NCBI GenBank assembly: GCA_036852015.1
Contig: JAANDG010000065.1
Span: 248,001-312,000, forward strand
Origin: Pelodera strongyloides
Taxonomy: Eukaryota; Nematoda; Chromadorea; Rhabditida; Rhabditidae
DNA length: 64,000 bases
Direction of reading: 5' to 3'
Positions 45,624-58,647 of this stretch are shown here, in pieces. Under the pieces are notes generated by a model, which was given only the letters and a program-made list of their open reading frames with translations, was not told the DNA's origin and ran no database searches. The position numbers were made by a program, and so were the translations under genes. Positions within the stretch are counted from its first letter, which is position 1. Every line of letters starts with the position of its first letter.

Positions 45624-48600
45624 ATGTGTAAGGAAGAAGTGAAGTATCGCCTTCCTGTACGCGACAATGAGCCGAACGGTAATTGATCTGCAGAAATATA
45701 AATTGCAAATAAATTTGAACGTTATCCGAAAGAATATTTTATGTAATTCGGAGGTAGTTGCAATTTAAATCTCACCCATGAATTTGGGGGCATATACGCT
45801 GATAGAGGATCACATCATATCATGCCTTTCTACGGATGTTCGCAGAGTATACAGTATAGTATAAGGCCACCAAACTGTCCCTAGAACGCGGGACTTTGCT
45901 TCAGTTCCTCGTTCTTTAGAGCGGCACGGTCCCAAACAAATGTAGGTGCCAATAGTGAGCGCAGCACCTCAAAACTCGTGGCATACAAGTGCCAGAATTC
46001 AGGCCCGGTAGACGACAAATTGGGCAGACGGCCCTCTTCTAATAAGCGTGACGTAATCACATATCCACTATGGAATGAGCAAGATTCAGATAGTGTTTTA
46101 TATTATTTTCTAATCCTCGTTTTTATATACATTCATATATCTGTTCAGGTGTGGATTGCTTCGGAGATGACCGTGAATCGATGAACGATTTTGCAAAATA
46201 TTTCAATAACATTCACCTATCGGATGTGATGATTCTCTGTGGAGATGAGACGTTGGTTCATTTTTTTGCTGTCTTTCTTTACTAGATAAATAGGAAGAAT
46301 ACTTTTACGAACAAGGGTAAATACTGGGCAAATCAAAAATAGATTCTGCCAAATTAAAATAGGTTCTGCCGCAGAAAGAACCCGGGCAAATCCTCGGATA
46401 CGATTAGGGTCGAAACGGAGTATTATCTTCGAACATGTTTCATTTATCACCTTTACTTTTCATACTTTTGTCATGAATGTTTTCTTCATATTGTCTAATC
46501 TATAGAGTATGATCCTTCGCATTTTATAAATAACCAGTCGGCGCACGCCGCCTGCGGCGACTTACATACAAAGCTTCAAACGTATCATAAGAAATTCAGA
46601 TAATAGGGAACTATTACATATGCATACGTCGATATTGCGCTGCGAAGCTCTCTTTATACCCGAACACGAAATTTGCATTTCCGTAACGCACATCGGTATG
46701 CAAATTAGGCTACAGTTACTCTGTTATATAATAAGATAACTTGTCCCTTAGTTTTGCTGCTCATCGCCTAGTGATGGCCCGAAGTAGTGATGTTTTCGAT
46801 CGAATGCTCAGTCAGAAATGGAATGGTGAAAAGAAGGTGAATAGTTCAATCAATATCAAGTACCTGAAATACTGTAAAGGAATCGTCAGGCAAAATGTCT
46901 CTCTTATTGATATACTGCCTAAAGCCTAAAGCGAAATACCGGCTAGTTTTTGAAACGCTTCGTGGACAACTAAATTGTTACGTATTTATGCTAATTTGCT
47001 CGAATTAGCTCGATTTTTTATTCTAATTTATGTTCATTTGTCTACTGTGCATAAGAATGCTGGCCTATTCGATGTGTTCAAAAACCGGTCGGTGTTTCGC
47101 TTTAACATTGTTTTCCTCTATTCTATAATTAGAAACGTAATATAAAAGCAGTACTGGTACTTTAGTACTTTATAATCTAAAAAGGAGTACATCGATTTTT
47201 TCTAAAACACCTAGGATGCTTTTTGTTTTTTTCTAGAACCCATCTTGGATAAATTTCGGAATTTTTCTAATTTATTCAGGAAGTCGAACTTGTCGAAGAG
47301 CCTTCTTGCACGAAAGTGTTTCCCGCTTTCCTTCGATTCCTCTACTGTAATCATATTGTACTGCATATGGAGAACACCTTGCCTGTGTTGATTTTGGCCG
47401 ACAAATACAACGTGACCAGTCTCAAACGGGTAAGAAATTCTCTTTTTCGGTATGAATAAAACATAAACATTTAAGGATTATGTTTAATGAAAATGGTGTA
47501 GATCAATTAAGCATACTAATAATCTTTATTAATCTCTTTATTAATAATTAATAAATAAAATATAATTTTAATGTTTAGGTGTGCCTGGACTACGCTGTCA
47601 ATGAAATCCTTCCCAATTTAACGCTGAAGGAGATTTTCAGCGAGTGGTTCAGTTATGCTACCAAAGCCTATCATCCGGTATGATTGAATGACTATCGCAT
47701 TATAATGCACTTTGACAACCTTCAAAGATTTGATATGTTCAAAGCAGTCAACTACATATCATTGTGCTAAATAGGAATGTTACTTTTACTTTATAACTGT
47801 TTTTTTTGACATACACAGGTGAGACGGAGTCCTGATTTATAGTTATTAAGGAAGATCAATTTGAGACAAATTTTCATTTGTTTGATTAAATTAGTTTAAT
47901 TGCTGAATTAGTAGAGTACTGTAGCTAATTGCAGACGCTCATCCGTGCGTGTATCGCAGCAATTGGCTGCGAGTTCGAAACATTGATCAGTGATGAGTGG
48001 GAGAAAGAGTGGACACAAATGGACAGAGACCAGATTATTGAGATACTCAAATGCAATAGTCTTGTCGTGTCAAGTGAGTTCTTTCGATAATTGGCAATTA
48101 TTCTAATTATTTTTTTACTGAAATCAATAACTACGAGGCAATTAATAAAGAAAAGTAGTGACGTTTCCATGATTATTTTTTCGTTTCGATGATTCATGAA
48201 GTTCATCTTACCGAAAACATAATCATACTAAGTGTTCAGACTTCGCTTAACTAAAGCGTAAGTCTAAACTGATAACTAATTTTTACGTTGTTTTAGAATG
48301 TAAAGTGGAGAAAGTTATAAGACACTTCCAGTCTCCGGAATGTTCAGACTGCGCTCGAATGAAGCGCATTCTGAACTATGAGCAAAATACTATATGAATA
48401 GCTAATTGCCTAAGAGTTAGAAAACCGATATCAATGACCTAATTAGACTATTAAGAATGATTGATAAACTAGTTGTCAGAGTCTCTTGTGTCATAACATC
48501 ATGCGCCACATCTGATCTATACCCTGCTACCTGCGACTTGTCTGTCAAAGGTCAGCAGTCTGCCCGCCCAATCCGCCGTGTTCCTGAGCTGATTTGGTCG

Positions 48601-51600
48601 TCCCTCCCGAGTGCCAGAAGCTGTTGCCGCCAAAAGAAGCTGGAACGCCAGAAGCCGTGGAGATCGCCTTGTATTGCCTGGTGCATTGGTGAAGTCGAGT
48701 GGTGTCGTTGTCTCGGGCATTGAAGAGCCGAGAAACCCGTTAACCTCTTTGATTAATAAAGGATTGGGCTTCGGCCACCTCGTTACTGTGTTTTGTTGTT
48801 CCTGGTCCTGGAGATCAGTGTTGCATCGTGGCTCGTCATCTCGTGGTGCATTGTTGATACTGTGGTGCTTGATTGATTCTGTGTTTCTGCTTGTTAGGAC
48901 TGGGCAGGTTCTAACAAAGTGGTGCACAGTCCGTTGGTTCCTGGCGATCCGGACGCGACCCCTATTTCGTTCACTTCGGTGGACATTCCCCTCTGCCTCA
49001 ATCCTTCCTGACTGTGTGAACCTTCGGGTGATCACGGTTGCCGTCACTGGCAGGTTACGCCCTTGGATAGGATTCCTATACAATGCCTTACAACATACAA
49101 TGGGTTAATTATCATCAATTGCCCGAGTAATTCTAATTTGCATAAGTCCAGATGAGTTTCGTGTGTGGGAAGCAGTCCTTGCCTGGCTTCAGGCTCCCAA
49201 TCACTCGGAAAGAAGGGGCAACACTGCCAGTCCTCTGCTATCACAAATACTTCCATTGATTAGGTACGTGAAGAAATAAAAAATGTTTTTTTTGGATCAA
49301 CGAGTCGTGGCTATTAGCTCGCAAAAAAAGAAGCTACCCTAAGATGTTGGTGCGGTAAGGGTAAGGACTAAGGACACCATCAGAAAGAGTCAAATTTTCA
49401 TCGAATATCCCTATTATATATTACCAGACGGCTATCGCCGCCTGAGGCGACTGTCAAAGTCTAAAATGCAGGAAGATCAGTGAGCACACTTATGTGAAAC
49501 GTTTGCAACGTAACTTGAAAAATCATGAAATAAAATTCGAATTTCGCTTGCTCAAGACGGGGCTCCGGCTCTCCTTTTATAGCCTTTAGATATTCAAATT
49601 TTCGTTGCGTTCACACGCGGCTTCAAACAAAAAAGTAAACTCTTCTCCTTTATGTAATCTTATTATATAAAAGAGTAACTGTAGCCTAATTTGCATACCG
49701 ATGTGCGTTACGAAATGCAAATTTTGTGTTCGGGTATAAAAAGAGTTTCGCAGCTCAATATCTATGCATATGTAATTGTTTCCTAATATGTGAATTTCTT
49801 ATGATACGTTTGAAACTTTGTATATAAGTATGCCAATGCTAAACCAAGCATATTTCCATGTAAGTCGCCTCAGGCGGCGTGAGCCGACTGGTAAGATTAT
49901 ATAAAGGAGAAGAGTTTGTGGCCGGGTGAATATATTTGTGATTACGTCCACAACGAATTTGTTCTACGTTTCAGACATTTGTTATAAGGAGGCAACTGTT
50001 CGCATATTTACAAAAAAAGCAAACGGATCTCTTAACACAAACGTTGGAATATACGCTTCAGACGTTTCATATAAATATGCGCACTTATCGTTTACGTAGC
50101 ATACTTAAAAACTTAAATGCCGCCTCAGGCGGCGATAGCCGTCTGGTGATATAATCAAACTCATGCCTTACCGAGCAATTATTAAACCCAAGAAAATGGG
50201 TTTTTAGAAAATGAGCTTTTTGGGTTTCTTGAACATAGTGTTTTGAAAAAGCTTTACAATTATGTCTCTGATCTTCCTAACCAGACGCTATTTCTTGTGT
50301 TCGATTATATTGAAGCCTAGTCTCACCAAGCGTGCTCCACTTGTGTGTTCACTTTCTACTGTACTATCCGTAAAATCATTCTGATTTTCTTTTCAGATTC
50401 CCATTTATGACGGCCGAAGAGCTGTGTCAGGTAGAGAGGTCTCCATTGGCCGAGACCTATCCAAAACTCTTCATGCCTCAAATACTACTCGCCTACAAAT
50501 TCCAAGCGCTACCGCTGAGCTGCCGGAGTGGAAAGTTGGTGTTATCTTATAACACGTAAACCAAGATAGTATTATGATATTGCAATTCTATATGCACTGC
50601 TCCTCCTCTGGACATTTAGCTCCAGTAAGTATGTGTTAATACAATCCTGCAACAGTTTCTGTAAGTTTAGCATCCAAACTGTATCTATCAACGTACAACT
50701 CTAGGGTTATGAGATGACAGTCTTAGTGACTCAGACTTCTACTGAAAACTAAACCCGACTATAAACTAGACTACCATGAATTACTTCCAACTACAGTGCG
50801 TCTCATAAGTTTAAATGCACCTACTAATTTGGCTCTACCATTCTTATTTGACGTTGTTGGGAAAAACAAATCATTCTAGCAAATCGAGCACGGCAAAAAA
50901 CCCTAGAATAATGAAAATTAGAAAAAATACGATTTTATAAGTAATTGACGGTTTTAAAACCGAAAAACTACATGGTATTAGGTATTAGGTACTCATCTAC
51001 CTTTCTATTTTCAGAGAATTCATTGGTTACCAGTTCCTACTCCGACACTACACCGATGTCCGTTGGGATGCCCGAGTCGTTGTTTCGCCCGATCAGATCA
51101 ATAATAGGATTTCACATGAATCTTCCTATCCGGTGAGCAATCAAGTACCGAATTACCATTTCTTGGGCTAGGCTCATTACAACGCGAAACTTTGGCGCGT
51201 GTGCGGCCGACATATGGCGCGTGCGAAACCGGGTGGGCCCACACACGGCGGCTCACTCATTTCGGGCGCAGTGTAGGCCGCGCACCGGCCAAGTTTCCTC
51301 AGTGCGTTTATGCCGAACACTCGCATTAGGGGAATGGAACATGGAATAAGGGTATCAGTAACTTCAGTTCATTGTAGTTCACGACGCGTTCGAGTACCCT
51401 TCCCTTGACTGCATGGCAATGGTCCCTCAAAATCGGCACATCTGGCTATGCTTCCGATGAAAATATCAAAGTTTGTCTCGTTTCTGAGGATATTGATCAA
51501 CCGAGGTTTGTGTTTTTGTTTGTTTCTTTATTTGTTTTTACTTCTTTGTACCTTGAACCAATATATATTCACTAGAAGTAGTCGACAAAGAGGATTTCGA

Positions 51601-52074
51601 TTTTTATTCTACTTTTGAATGTTTTTGATAACCACAATGTTGAGCAATATTATCAATGAGCAGGTGCTGAGGGACGATATATGTACCTATGTGGCTCCTA
51701 TGTAGGCTCAAAATACACAACTGTATTTTTAGATCAGTTGAATATCTGTGCTCAATTTGTGACGAAAAGAAAGTGCTTCGATCTGTTTCTGGAAAGAAAA
51801 ACTTTACGAAAACAAGGTTTCAATTACAATTTTCTTCTATCTTTCTGTTCCGGAAGTGAAGAATAACTTCAGAAAGTAACTACTTTGTCAACCTCACACG
51901 TTTCTTTTCAGATGAGCCTAATAAATCACGATATTCAATCGATTTCTTATATTCAGATACCAAGCTGAATTGCAAATTGGCCGAGACGTTCCTTTCCAAG
52001 AGTTGATCCGGGATCCGACACTTCTTGTCAATGGAGAACTTTATATGCAAATCATGCTGCGACCGATCGACTAA
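45624..52074 (+). CDS. BTB-BACK-MATH-like protein, BTBD17-like
   Basis: Twelve exons in phase give 470 residues: 45624-45678, 45946-46092, 46149-46251, 46752-46836, 47280-47429, 47579-47677, 47935-48073, 49152-49263, 50397-50555, 51015-51132, 51378-51505, 51957-52074. The BTB fold spans about residues 80-190 (HLSDVMILCGDETFAAHRLV, then ADKYNVTSLKRVCLDY). The BACK region spans about 190-330 (NEFRVWEAVLAWLQ). The C-terminal ~120 residues look MATH/TRAF-like (TAWQWSLKIGTSGY). Order and length agree with vertebrate BTBD17 (about 480 residues, from memory). BTB proteins dimerise and often act as adaptors for cullin-3 ubiquitin ligases; whether this one does is unknown. There is no kelch domain. 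Exons 1 and 2 are less certain: the exon 2 acceptor (AAATGTAG) is weak. A poly(A) signal AATAAA lies at 52159-52164. Confidence 0.88.
46534..46738 (+). mobile_element. SINE-like element, subfamily A, next to a splice acceptor
   Basis: Starts CCAGTCGGCGCACGCCGCCT and ends CTGTTATATAATAAGAT. The 3' end is 12 bp upstream of the AG that opens exon 4 of the BTB gene, so the element supplies most of the acceptor's upstream sequence. Very close to the copy at 1674-1920. Confidence 0.85.
46926..47105. mobile_element. MITE, TTAAAGCGAAATACC family (copy 4)
   Basis: Ends CTAAAGCGAAATACCGGCTA and GGTCGGTGTTTCGCTTTAA; more diverged than the other copies. Lies in intron 4 of the BTB gene. Confidence 0.85.
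48510..49085. other. Intronic block with overlapping long frames on both strands
   Basis: Within intron 7 of the BTB gene, a 188-codon frame on the minus strand (48517-49083) overlaps a 165-codon frame on the plus strand (48611-49108). The base composition is more GC-rich than the surrounding intron. The minus frame includes NTRRSPRLLAFQLLLAA and is basic. I cannot assign a family; a decayed retrotransposon coding fragment is the best guess. Confidence 0.35.
49284..49390 (-). mobile_element. LINE 3'-end fragment
   Basis: Shares TTGGATCAACGAGTCGT and AAGATGTTGGTGCGG with 9440-9640. It lies in intron 8 of the BTB gene, directly before the SINE-like cluster. Confidence 0.55.
49424..50146. mobile_element. 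Cluster of three SINE-like elements (B+, A-, B-)
   Basis: 49424-49656 is subfamily B in plus sense, opening CCAGACGGCTATCGCCGCCT. 49657-49891 is subfamily A in minus sense. 49893-50146 is subfamily B in minus sense. The first two meet tail to tail within a TAATCTTATTATATA string, and the third joins head to tail. The whole cluster sits in intron 8 of the BTB gene. Confidence 0.8.
50795..50950 (+). mobile_element. Mariner-like end fragment
   Basis: ACTACAGTGCGTCTCATAAG followed by TTTAAATGCACC resembles a Tc1/mariner terminus and the arms of 29205-30230. No matching right end is visible. Located in intron 9 of the BTB gene. Confidence 0.5.
51188..51305. repeat. GC-rich GGCGCGTG block in intron 10
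   Basis: Contains repeated GGCGCGTGTGCGGCCG-like motifs and a palindromic GGTGCGCGG/CCGCGCACC flavour. The composition is unlike the surrounding intron. Confidence 0.4.
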
Positions 52075-52158
52075 TTATTAGAAACATGTTCCGGAAATCC
52101 AACCTCATTGAATGATGAAAACGTGAGGAACTAATTTCATTCGAACACTTACAACGCT

Positions 52159-52164
52159 AAATAA
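52159..52164 (+). terminator. Poly(A) signal of the BTB gene
   Basis: AATAAA, 85 bp after the stop codon of the BTB gene. Confidence 0.6.
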
Positions 52165-53006
52165 AGAATACGCCGCGCAAAAGTCGACCGCCTATTTCCC
52201 GCCTAGGTGTTCAATTTCAATTGGCGCATCTATGGTGCACTTACATTTGTTGTTCCTCAAAAATTGTGTCATATTGGTGCCACGTTTTCGCCGCGCATCC
52301 TTTTTGTAAAGATAAACGTTAATCACTAAGGAAGAAGTAATCTTTATGAGAAATTATGGCAAGTTAGCTTCAATTTTCCTATGTAATTCTGTGTTATAAT
52401 TTAGATACCGCCGATTTTTCTCTCCGCTTCACTATATCCGGGTCGCACTCTGCCACATAAAATCAATCAAATATTCACTGAATTCGTCTCAACTCACAGC
52501 TCCGATGATGTACATAATATTGTCACACTTGTATCATCTATGATTTCCAAATCATAATAATAAACATGTTTGGTATTCCTTTTTTATTGTAGTTCACATT
52601 TTTTGTATCCGCTCAAAACAATCTTTTGGCAACTTATAAATAACGTACCTGATTGTTTATCGGCTGAAACGATCTCATACATTCTATTATACCCATGATA
52701 CGTCAACAACTTTATTAGTGAGTGGAAAGTGGAAAAGGTAAATAGATTGGATTGTATTATATACGTGTATAGAGATCAAACTGATTGTAAAAGGTTCAAA
52801 GGGTTAGGAAAGTAGTTCAGACTGTTCAGAGTATTTACTTGATAGGCAACTAAAGCAAAGACGATGTAATAATGAGATCATAATAGTAAAATTTTCCGAT
52901 TACGCACACGCTTCTTTATAATTTTTTGATCACAAGTTTGGTCGAAGAAAAAAAGGAATATTTCTTCTTATTTTTCAAATTTCTTGCACAAAAGTATGCC
53001 TCTCAA

Positions 53007-53950
53007 TCAATACTTTCTCCATTTGAGGATTGTCCGAATAAAGTTTGGATCTTGCAGAGGCACCATTCCTAAATAATCAATATCGTTAAAGCGAAATACC
53101 GGCCGGTTTTTGAAACGCATCAAGTACATCAACATTCTTCTGCGTCATATGCCGATGATGCGTTTCAAAAATCGGCCGGTATTTCACTTTAACGCAATAA
53201 CTAAGTTTCAAGAAGAAGTCGTTGTCAGACCTTCATTCTAGCTAGCAGCAGGCATATATTCTGTGCATTATTATCAAGCTCATAGCGCTAGCAAAAATAT
53301 AACTTGACACCGTTTAATAACAAAAAAAGCCTTTGTTACCTTCTTTTCGTTTCCACATCATGAGGGGAACCACCACATCACTGTCATCTCCTTCCAATTC
53401 ACTTGCTTCAAAGTCTACACGATTTTAAATTAATATTGATGTACGGATGTACCATATGCAAATCTGTTTTGCTTTACTACCATTGGCACATTAGTTTACA
53501 CTATAATGATTCCTATCCACCGTAGTCACCAATATAAAATGCGCTTTTCTTTTTCTTACTTTATCTGCATTTTGTTTGTGACAATGAACCTTTATTGCTC
53601 ACTTTTTACTCTCAGTGTGAATGATTATCACCTTTACGAGTTCCAAGTTGGATTAGTAGTTGCCCACACTCTAGTTGCGAGCACACACGTATCACATGAA
53701 CCATATAATATACGAAGCGTTTCTCGTCGCACTATGGATTTTAGGTATGATTATTATGGTAGGAAACAGATCTAATAATAAAGATATTGGAACTTCAAGA
53801 ATGTAGCATCTAAAAATTTACATCTAAATTTTCAAAACTATTCGCATATATTAAGAAGTGTACATTACCTCCATATCTGGGCAGCGCCACCGACAGAGCA
53901 ACGAGGCAAATAAGTAGCGTAATCCATAGGATATTATTAGTAAATGCCAT
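53007..53950 (-). CDS. Small secreted peptide precursor, 72 residues
   Basis: Three minus-strand exons (53869-53950, 53340-53414, 53007-53068) join in phase 1 at both junctions, with donors GTAATG and GTAACA and acceptors GTGTAG and TTTAG. The first exon is a clear signal peptide (MAFTNNILWITLLICLVALS, then VALP). The mature part is acidic (ASELEGDDSD) and then basic. It has MMWKRKEG and, at the C-terminus, LKWRKY, so W plus basic cluster occurs twice, and KR/RK are potential convertase sites. I do not recognise a known neuropeptide or antimicrobial family. A neuropeptide-like precursor or secreted cuticle/immune peptide is inference. Intron 2 contains the 107-bp MITE at 53086-53192. Confidence 0.6.
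53086..53192. mobile_element. MITE, TTAAAGCGAAATACC family (copy 5, short)
   Basis: Ends TTAAAGCGAAATACCGGCC and complement, with an interior cut down so that the total is only 107 bp. Lies in intron 2 of the secreted-peptide gene. Confidence 0.9.
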
Positions 53951-56900
53951 TTCTAGCAACCGCGATCAGGCCAAGTTTGTGTGAGAAAAGCTATAAGAGA
54001 ACCATAATTATACACCAATTAGCTTGTTTTGCTATAAAACGGTCACGCGACTAGTGATGCCATCAATATCCAGACAACAAGTTATTACTATAACGGAGAT
54101 GAGTTACTTTGTTAATAGAGTACACAGTACACAGTACATTTTCCAATATGTGGGGAATATCCTTAGTTAGTTAGTTACTATGCAATTATGCTATATCTAT
54201 ATCTACGTGCATATATAACGATAACCGTAAGCAACAACAAAAAGCACAAAATATTACGGTGAAGAATGTTGAAAACAGATCAAATACAAAGTTAACTATA
54301 TAAGTGATTCTATAAAACCACAGCTATTTTATGTACAAAAGCTTGAAAGACTGGAAAGCAAAAAAAACATTATGGAAACCAAAAACAACTTGACGTACCT
54401 AATGGAAAATGCATACGTTGGAAAAACATTAAATTAAATTTATCACGTTTTGGTTCACGAAAACATTGTTGTACGAAAACAGTTGTGTTTTGTCTAGTTT
54501 ATGCACACAACATCATATCTCACTTCACAGTTAGAACCATTGCGGGTCATAATCTAACAATAAGTAATGAAATTCGTACAAAGGGAATGGATTCCTAATA
54601 ATATAATTACTGCGTGTAATTGCTTTAATTGGTAGAATTCGGATTATAGGTTATAGGCAATTCAACTAATCTAAACCATAAAACTAAATCTACCAAAAAT
54701 GGATGTCTGATGTTAGTTCTAGGAAGGGAATCGCTTATAAGGTCATCTGAGGTGCACTATTTAAACCAAGTTGTCAGTGGGGGCAACTCCTTTGCAATTC
54801 CAATAAAAAATCTTTGGACGTTTGCGTCGCAGAAAGGAGACTTGAAGGTGACGCATATTCATTTAGTTACACTTTGAGTGGGAGCAACTGATAGATTACC
54901 GAGTACGTGAGATTCCGAATTACGAAAAAAATTCGGAAATGTTCTCTGATAGGTTAATTCTCCCCCGTCTACCGAGAAAATGGAAGGTTTCTCAATTGGC
55001 CTTAGAGCGTCACATTTTAAAAGTATTTTCATGAAATTAACTCAAGCACCTTTGCTCAACTGAAAGTAGCGAGCCGAAAACCGCAGGCATACATAAACGA
55101 GGTACAGATGCCAGTTTCGGAAGCCCAAATACGATAAAGAATTTTGAGAAAATGCGTATTACTGCATACAAAGCGTCACCAGAACATTAAAACATCATGT
55201 CTATAATAATTCACAACTACGTAAATAACATTTAAAATTAAATTTGTTTTACGCTTCAAGAGCGCTTCAAGACATTTGTTGTGTTAATCGTAGCTAGGCT
55301 AGGTAACTAGTAGTTTGTATTGTAACTCATAGCGAGACAACTAGTAATTGTCCAAGTAGACCAAAATTCCAAAATATAATGTTCATTCAAAGTATTAGCT
55401 CCACGGTTGACGTAAACATAAATATACCGCAGTCGCGTGACCGGGGCCTATCGGAAGTAATCGTAATCTTCCTCCACTAGTTACGTGTCAAAGTATCATA
55501 ATTATGCTGTGCTTACCCCACCTACTCTATCCAACGACGTAATTGCCTAATTAATTTTAGGAATAAAATTAGAAAGAACATTAATCTTGTCAGAGGGCAA
55601 TTAGTATATTTAGAGCAAAGATCACATTCACATAAGTAACTTATTTTTGGAACGAAAAGGTAACAAACCAAACCTAAACGGCTATTCGTTCGATTTCTGG
55701 AGTATTTCTCTCGTTTTGTATGGAAGTGAAAAGTGTGTTAAGTTGTTATAATTGATATGCAGGTCACGGAGAGTCTTTCGAATTCCGGGTTAACATTTAA
55801 TTGAACGAAAATTCGGAAATTTTACACGGATACAACCCATGGGGAAAATTATTGGGTGAATCTAAACGCAAAAACAAAACCGCAAAATTTCTCGGATGTT
55901 TTCAATCAGTTTCCACTTCACTGAATTTGCCAATATCCAACTGAAACCACTAGTTTACGTACACATTTTTACGGGGTTATTTATTTGCTTTAAATCTTTA
56001 AAGTAGACAACTTCCGGATGAATACTTCCAAAATGTCCTTTATGTTGAGACATACTAGAAACCAACCTGAAATTAAACTTTAAAAGTATAGAGTCCAACG
56101 CCGACTGTTAACTTTATGAGCAGCACTCTGTTATTTGCATTGCTGCCTCATTACACCACAATAATTTACCTTCAATAACCAATAAAATAATTGTTAAAGT
56201 GGTATGGCATGTGGTTTTGAATTTTCAATAACTGCCTTCCCACATATGGCATGTTGGATGCAAATTTCCACATATGACATACTGTATGCATATGGTATGC
56301 CGGAAGGACCGCGATTACAACTTATAGCACAATAGGAACTCGCTTACACTTCTTCAGTATACGACTCACAAACCACACTGGATAAAAATAAAATTTGGCC
56401 CCAACGTGACGTGGCCACAAAACTTGTTTTTCAACCCACATACCACATACGTATACCAATAAATAAACTGCAGCATAATTTTCGCTCACTTACTTGGTCA
56501 AAAAAAGTACATTTAACAAGGTTTAATTAAGTTTTCCAGCAAACATGTTTTTTTTCCAGCAAACCTAGACCAACAGACATAGACAACGCTTCGCTAAGAA
56601 TTGAGATAACAAGAAAACGGAAACGCCTTATTACTAGTAAGTAGTACCTAAAATATGTTCGACTTGCGCGTAACATTTGTTTTGAACGTATGAAGAATCG
56701 GGGCATAAAGGAACACCAACTGCATAATCATAATACATAACACATAGGTCATCAGTTGATCAGTACACCTTTCAGAAACCACGTGCCATGCGCTTTAAAC
56801 TAATTTACTTGTTCTAAACAGTGGGGGCACGTAAACGGTGGACTCAAAATGCCTCCAAGTGACCAACGTCGCTTTAAATGCTCTTCTCGTTGTGCTTCAT

Positions 56901-57250
56901 TTGCATAACAACCAAAAAATATAGCCGGTCAGCGTCCAATGCGTGCGTCAAAAAGGTTGCGTCGTCCCCTAATAATACCCACCACTGTAAATAATTGAGT
57001 GATACACGACAATTAGTTGGTCCGACATCAAAGCACGGACAGCTACTTGACTCACGAACACATTACGGAAGTAGGACTATCTTTATGGAAAAAACTGGGT
57101 AAATACTACGACAGTAAAACACTTATTGTAGTTGTAGTTGGCTTCGTATTTTTATGAAACAACTTTTGAAACTTACTTCTGCAATAGGTGTATTTTATCG
57201 TAGTAGTTATTTACTTACTTGCTACTAGAAATATGAAACATACAGTAGAA

Positions 57251-57351
57251 CGCCTTGTCAGTATGGGATTTTTTTTATACGCATTGCAGTCTTAGGGTTG
57301 CCTTTTGATTATGTACTTTGAATGTAATCAATAAATCTTTATTATTATAAA
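57251..57351 (+). mobile_element. LINE 3'-end fragment
   Basis: CTTAGGGTTGCCTTTTGATT and the preceding CAGTATGGGAT match the complement of 36817-36900. It ends in AATCAATAAATCTTTATTAT. It is the same 3' end used by the ORF1-only element. Confidence 0.7.
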
Positions 57352-58481
57352 TGTATATTTTTGTTCATTTGCCATTGTATCAAGGTACTACTGTAGTTTA
57401 TCATGGACGGGTACATAGTGCATAGTGCATAGTGTATAGCATAAACGGTTAACCTTCAGCATCTAGTTTATTTCTTTCTTTCAATTTCGATTTCTCGGAA
57501 AATAAAAACAATAAAAAGTGAGTAAACGTGTGACTTATCTGAAGCATCATCACACAATTCACTGCCAGGAAACTACATCCTTTGTTTTTTTTCTTTGTCA
57601 ATTGCCTTCTTTTGTTAATGCGCTAGCGAGCCTAATTAAAACGAGGTCATTTCGGAAAGGACTGCAGGCATGCTGCGTAACACACAGACAGACAAACAGA
57701 CAAACACAGACAATACAGACAAATTTGGATTGAAGAATATTGTTTAAAAACTACAGATATGAATGATTTTAGATATAAAGGTGCCGTAGAACTCCATAGA
57801 ACCCTCGTTAACGGTTCACTAATTTTCTTTTCCCAGTTGAGGTTAACAAATCCAAAAGGGATGTATATTTCACATAGAGCTGTGAGTAAATGGAGTGAAC
57901 GCCCGGAAGTAGGTGTAAATTCCGCCACCCTCGAATTTATTCATAAAAAATCAGAAACCATATGCAGATCAGGGCCATGAAGGAACAATTGCGCTGTATT
58001 GTTCATCCTTTCTATTGTTTTGAATGTAATATGATCATACCTTAGACCACAACTTTCGGTATCGAAAGGTAAAAAAACCAAAAACGAGCCAAATTGTTCA
58101 TGACTACCGTAACTCGCCGATGTTCCCTGTGGATGATAACTTTATGACTACTGAGATATGGAATGTCATTTCACAATAATTTGCTGAAATAATCCTCTTA
58201 TAGCACAAAAAAGGATTCAGTAGAGCGCTTGCCCGTGGCTTCGATCTTTTTAATAAAGCTATTTTCGGACAATGGAACAGTGATTCCCCACTTAATTGCA
58301 ATTATCTTGTTTGGGGTCGATTATCCCGTGCACTCGCTAGGCATCACTACCATGCTTCTTTGCCCTCTCAAACAATTGACCTTGTCTGTTTTGCTTTGTG
58401 AATGAACCTGGTGGCAATACGCTAAAAGAATGAACTGGATCCTATCTAGCCGGTAGACTTTCACTTTTTCGCTTTTCATAC

Positions 58482-58482
58482 T

Positions 58483-58514
<32 letters not shown>

Positions 58515-58612
58515 TCTCTCTTTCTCTCTGCCATGCTTCACGTTCTCATTGGATCGCTTCACTGTGTGTCTCAGCTACAACAGTGATGTCTTTCACAGTT
58601 TCGTCTCTCTCT

Positions 58613-58647
<35 letters not shown>

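Noticed and set aside
51681..51866. Additional BTB exon between 51505 and 51957
   Set aside because: Exon 11 joins directly to exon 12 in the correct phase and completes the domain. The acceptor at 51911 would give an immediate stop.
57740..57980. 73-codon plus-strand frame starting MNDFRYKGAVELHR
   Set aside because: Looks somewhat protein-like, but both strands are open and there are no splice sites or family match. Possibly a retroelement remnant; not enough to call a gene.
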